Shown in pieces: positions 59,764-64,000 of a DNA stretch of 64,000 nt. The stretch is from assembly GCA_030035585.1 (NCBI GenBank), contig CM057471.1, positions 69,216,319 to 69,280,318 on the forward strand, written 5' to 3'. Position numbers and translations under genes: made by a program. Position 1 is the first letter of the stretch. Each line of letters starts with the position of its first letter. This stretch comes from Dugong dugon (taxonomy: Eukaryota; Chordata; Mammalia; Sirenia; Dugongidae). The notes beneath the pieces were generated by a model that did not search any database, was not told the DNA's origin, and was given only the letters and a program-made list of their open reading frames with translations.

Positions 59764-62700
59764 TGTTGTTGTTTTTAGGTGCCGTCGAGTTGGTTCCGAC
59801 TCAAAGAAACCCTGTGTACAGCATAACAAAACACTGCCCAGTCCTGCGCCATCTTCACAATCACTGCTATGTTTGAGCCCATTTTTGCAGCCACTGTGTC
59901 AATCCATCTCGTTGAGGGGCTTCCTCTTTTTCGATGACCATCTACTTTACCACACATGATGTCCTTCTCCATGGACTGATCCCTCCTCATAACATGTCCA
60001 AAGTATGTGAGGGAAGTCTCTCCATCCTCGCTTCTAAAGAGCATTCTGGCTGTACTTCTTCCAAGACAGATTTGTTCATTCATGTGGCAGTCCATGGTAT
60101 ATTCCATATTCTTCACCAACATCATAATTCAAAGGTGTTAATTCTTCTTCGGTCTTCCTTATTCATTGTTCAGCTTTCCCACACATGTGGGGTGACTGAA
60201 AATACCATGGTTTGGGTCAGGCGCACCTTAGTTTTCAAAGTGACATCTTTGCTTTTTAACACTTTAAAGAGGTCTTTTGCAGCAGATTTGCCCAGTGTAA
60301 TGCGTTGCTTGATTTCTTGATTGCTGCTTCCATGGGTATTGATTGTGGCTCCAAGTAAAATGAAATCCTTGATAACTTCAGTCTTTGTTTATCATGATGT
60401 TGCTTAAGGTCCAGCTACGCGGATTTTTGTTTTATGTTAAGGTGTAATCCATACTGAAGGCTGTAGCCTTTGATCTTCCCTCAGTAAGTGCTTCAAGTCC
60501 TTTTCACTTTCAGCAAGCCAAGTTTGTGTCATCTACATAATGCAGGTTGTTAATGAGTTTTCCTCCAATCCTGATGCCCCGTTCTTCTTCATATAGTCCA
60601 GCTTCTTGGATTATTTGCTTAGCATACAGATTGAATAAGTATGGTGAAAGGATACAACCCTGACACATACCTTTCCTGACTTTAAACTATGCAGTATCCC
60701 CTTGTTCTGTTCGAATGACTATCTCTTGATCTATATACAGGTTCCACATGAGCACAATTAAGTGTTCTGGAATTCCCATTCTTCATAATGTTATCCAAAA
60801 TTCGTTATGATCCACACAGTCGAATGCCTTTGCATAGTCAATAAAACACAGGTAAACATCTTTCTGGTATTCTCTGCTTTTAGCCAAGATCCATGTAACA
60901 TCAGCAGTGATATCCCTCATTCCACATCCTCTTCTGAATCTGGCTTAAATTTCTGGCAGTTTCTGTTGATATACTGCTGCAGCCACTTTTGAATGATCTT
61001 CAGCAAAATTTTACTTGCATGTGATATTAATGATACTGTTCGATAATTTCCACATTCTGTTGGATCACCTTTCTTTGGAATAGGCATAAATATGGGTCTC
61101 TTCCAGTCGGTAGGCCAGGTAGCTGTCTTCCAAATTTCTTAGCATAGACGAGTGAGCACTTCCAGTGCTGCATCTGTTTGCTGAAACATCTCTATTGGTA
61201 TTCCATCAATTCCTGAAGCTTTGTTTTTTGACAATACCTTCAGTGCAGCTTGGACTTCTTCCTTCAATACCATCGGTTCTTGATCATATGCTACCTCCTG
61301 AAATGGCTGAACATCAACCAATTCTTTTTGTTACAGTGACTCTGTGTATTCCTTCCATCTTCTTTGGATGCTTCCTGGATCATTCAATATTTTGCCCACA
61401 GAATCCTTCAAAATTGCAGCTCAAAGCTTAAATTTTTCCTTCAGTTCTTTCAGCTTGAGAAATGCCAAGAGTGTACTTCTCTTTTGGTTTGCTAACTCCA
61501 GGTCTTTGCACATTTCATTATAATATTTTATTCTGTCTTCTCAAGCTGCCCTTTGAAATCTTCTGTTCAGCTCTTTTACTTCATCGTTTCTTTCATTCAC
61601 TTTAGCTACTCTACATTGAAAAGTAACTTTCAGAGTCTCTTCTGACATCCATTTTGGTCTTTTCATTCTTTCTTGTCTTTTTAATTACCTTTTGCTTTTG
61701 TCAAGTATGACATGCTTGATGTCTTCCCACAACTTGTCTGGTCTTTGGTGATTAGTGTTCAATGTGTCAAATCTGTTCTTGAGATGGTCTCTAAATTCAG
61801 CTTCAACTTGAACTCATATATGAGCAGTTGATGGTCTGTTCCGCAGTTAGCCCCTGGCCTTGTCTGACTGATGATTTGAGGTTTTCCATTGTCTCTTTCC
61901 ACAGATGGAGTCGATTTGATTCCTGTGTTTTCAACCTGGTGAGGTACATGTGTATAGTTGCTGTTTAGGTTGTTGAAAAAATGTATTTGCAATGAATAAG
62001 TCATTGGTCTTGCAAAATTCTATCACATGATTTCCGGCATTGTTTCTATTACCAAGGCCATATTTTCCAATTACCAATCTTTTTTCTTTGTTTCCAACTT
62101 TCACATTCCAATCGTCAGTAACTATCAGTGTATCCTGATTACATGTTTGATCAATTTCAGACTGCAAAAATTCGCTAACATCTTCAATTTCTTCATCTTT
62201 GGCCTTAGTGGTTGGTGTGAAAATTTGAATAACAGTCATATTAACTGGTTTTCCTTGTAGGCTTATGGATATTGTCCTATCACTGACACAGCGCTGTACT
62301 TCAGGATAGATCCTGGAATGTTCTTTTTGATGATGAACACGAGGCTATTCCTCTTCATTTTGTCATTCCCGGTATAGTAGATTATATGACTGTCTGATTC
62401 AAAACAGCCAATACATTTCAGCTCATTTCAGTCCATTTCAGCTCACTAATGCCTTGGATGTCGATCTTTATGCATTCCATTTCATTTTTAAAGACTTCCA
62501 ATTTTCACAGGCTCATATTTTGTACACTCTACATTCTGATTATTAATGGATGTTTGCAGCTGTTTCTTCTCATTTTGAGTCGTGCTACATCAACAAATGA
62601 AGGTCTTGAAAGCTTAACTCCATCCACATCATCAATGTCGACTCTACTTTGAGGAGGCAGCTCTTCCCCAGTAATATTTTGAGTGCCTTCCAACCTGAGG

Positions 62701-62935
62701 GGCTCTTCTGGCACTATATTAGACAATGTTCACTGCTATTCATAAGGTTTTCATTGCCCAATTTTTTCAGAAGTAGACCTCCAGATCCTTCTTCCTAGTC
62801 TGTCTTAGTCTGGAAGCTCCGCTGAAACCTGTCCACCAAGGGTGACCCTGCTGGTATTTAAAATACTGGTGGCGAAGCTTCCAGTATCACGGCAACATGC
62901 AAGCCACCACAGTACAACAAACTGACAGACGCGTG
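59764..62935 (-). mobile_element. Near full-length RTE-clade LINE
   Basis: About 3.17 kb in reverse. The 3' end is at 59764 ('ggtgccgtcgagttggttcc') and the 5' end at about 62935, matching the start of the plus-strand RTE at 3.36 kb ('agtttgttgtactgtggtgg' in reverse). The full order of endonuclease, linker, RT and C-terminal region is retained without large insertions, so it can serve as the local reference for the other two copies. Confidence 0.93.
59775..62480 (-). pseudogene. RTE endonuclease/reverse transcriptase, frame broken
   Basis: Fragments in order on the minus strand: endonuclease (62239-61931: SEIDQTCNQDTLIVTDDWNV, GLGNRNNAGNHVIEFC), linker (61321-61139: VDVQPFQEVAYDQEPMVLKE, ASGIDGIPIEMFQ), and C-terminal part (60125-59775: TYFGHVMRRDQSMEKDIM, TRWIDTVAAKMG). 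Stops and frameshifts separate them. It is not an active copy. Confidence 0.9.
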
Positions 62936-62937
62936 GT

Positions 62938-63306
62938 GGGAAGTACTGATAAATGCAACAGTATGGATGAATTTTGAAAATATTATGCTAAGTGAAAGAA
63001 GCCAGTCATAAAAGACAATATACTGTACGACTCTACTCATATGAAAGTTGAGAACAGGGACATCTATAGACTGAAAGCAGATTAGTGGTTGGTTAGGGAA
63101 TGGGGGGTTGGGTGGGGACACAGGAAGATAAAGGGGCAATAGCTAAAGGTGATGGGGTTTCTTTTTGAGGTGATGAAAATGTTCTAAAATTCTGACAGTA
63201 GTTGCACATATCTGCGAATATACTAAAAACCACTGAATTGTACACTTTAAATGGGTGAATTGTTTGGTGTGAATTATATCTGAATAAAGCTGTTAAAAAA
63301 AAAAAA
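62938..63306 (+). mobile_element. Old L1 3' end
   Basis: 'aatattatgctaagtgaaag', 'cactgaattgtacactttaa' and poly(A) at the end. A G-rich tract lies at 63096-63117. Confidence 0.8.
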
Positions 63307-63309
63307 GGC

Positions 63310-64000
63310 TGCTGAATCAGCCACCTTGAAGAGGTACTCACTAACGAAAGATGGGGCAATTTTAGCATTCTTTAAAAAATTACATGAAACACAAATGTTT
63401 AAATCCGTGAGCTAATAATGACCTTAAAAATATTAGTCACCACTGAAGGTTGCTAGGGGAAAAATTTTGAAAACTTTGGAAAAAATCAGGTATTTATCCT
63501 GCCTTTCCTAAATAATAGATCTTAGACACTGATCATCAACAGCTGCCAACATTACAAAAAGAGAGAACAAAATGTTATGTCCCTTCTGATGGAGGAACTC
63601 AACACCCACTATGAAGTAATCTTGCCAAAAAAGTTGAATCTGAAGGCGATCAAGCCTCTAGATACAACTACTAAAATATAAGATCTACAGAATTCAGAGG
63701 AACACTTTCATCTACATCATGAGGATGTAGTCAATAAAATTCAGGCTGTGGTAAATTCTCTAAGACAAACCACCTAATCTCTTAAACAAACTAAATTAAA
63801 AGGAAAAAAAAGATGGAGGAAAATCCTATACATTAAAAGAAATATTAATGGATGAAATGATATGATACCTGAGATTGACTTCAAAATAATATGGAAGGGG
63901 TAGACGTGGTTAGAGGTAAAAGTGGATAGGATTAACCACTGGTTGATAGTTGTTGAGGCTGCGTACATGGGGTTCATCAGACTACTTTATGTATTTCCAG
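63310..64000 (+). mobile_element. Ancient L1-like sequence to the window end
   Basis: 'gattgacttcaaaataatat' and 'gttgttgaggctgcgtacat' resemble ancient L1 3' ends. The part at 63430-63490 resembles 14400-14460. The assignment is by recollection of family patterns and is weak. Confidence 0.4.

Noticed and set aside
342..64000. The upstream NR6A1 exon or the miR-181a-2/181b-2 hairpins known from the human NR6A1 locus
   Set aside because: I looked for the expected N-terminal coding text on the minus strand and for the miR-181 mature sequence and found neither. An 'aacattcaa' match near 4557 lies in the RTE and does not extend. They probably lie beyond this window.
3355..64000. Direct repeats scattered over the window considered as a CRISPR-like or phage-type array
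   Set aside because: All long repeats are explained by L1, RTE, SINE and LTR copies in a mammalian intron. Spacing is irregular and no associated genes exist.

Overview
The window is mammalian and almost certainly afrotherian; an elephant or close relative is the best guess. Three things support this. Many copies of a tRNA-derived SINE are present whose tail matches the 3' end of a local RTE-clade LINE. L1 elements carry long lineage-specific 3' UTRs. An ordinary mammalian background of MIR, L2 and MaLR LTRs lies between them. Species is inferred from repeat content only.

Only one host-gene segment is recognised. Positions 341 to 111 on the minus strand form an intact internal exon carrying both zinc fingers of the nuclear receptor NR6A1 (GCNF). 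The other 63.6 kb reads as the intron 5' of that exon, with no further exon found by eye. Everything after position 342 should therefore be read as intronic sequence of a minus-strand gene.

Layout. 0.3-3.4 kb: unique intron, an L1 3' end, L2, MIR, two SINEs at one target site and a MaLR LTR with perfect 5-bp duplications. 3.4-8.1 kb: one RTE LINE broken by three L1 insertions. 8.1-17 kb: mostly unique intron with SINEs, MIRs, a 1.4 kb L1 and a 54-bp internal L1 scrap. 17-22 kb: an old L1 holding a younger L1, which holds SINEs. 24-32.6 kb: a long L1 (ORF2 plus 3' UTR) split by a 4.4 kb L1 that keeps 5' UTR and ORF1 but has lost nearly all of ORF2. 33-41.5 kb: intron with an L1 3' UTR, a LTR holding another L1, microsatellites and an 82-bp tandem duplication. 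41.5-44.1 kb: an old L1 hosting an RTE, a SINE and an L1 tail. 44.1-59.7 kb: the least repetitive part, with a 7.5 kb stretch nearly free of repeats (48.2-55.8 kb) and a LTR-like element with four 73-bp tandem repeats. 59.8-64 kb: a near full-length RTE LINE on the minus strand, then old L1 sequence.

All LINE reading frames seen are broken. No intact mobile-element gene, RNA gene, CRISPR array or new protein-coding system was found. The most interesting signals are in retrotransposon evolution: a recurring composite L1 3' UTR, an ORF1-only L1, same-site SINE insertions, a tiny L1 fragment with a perfect target duplication, and strong antisense orientation of L1 relative to NR6A1.
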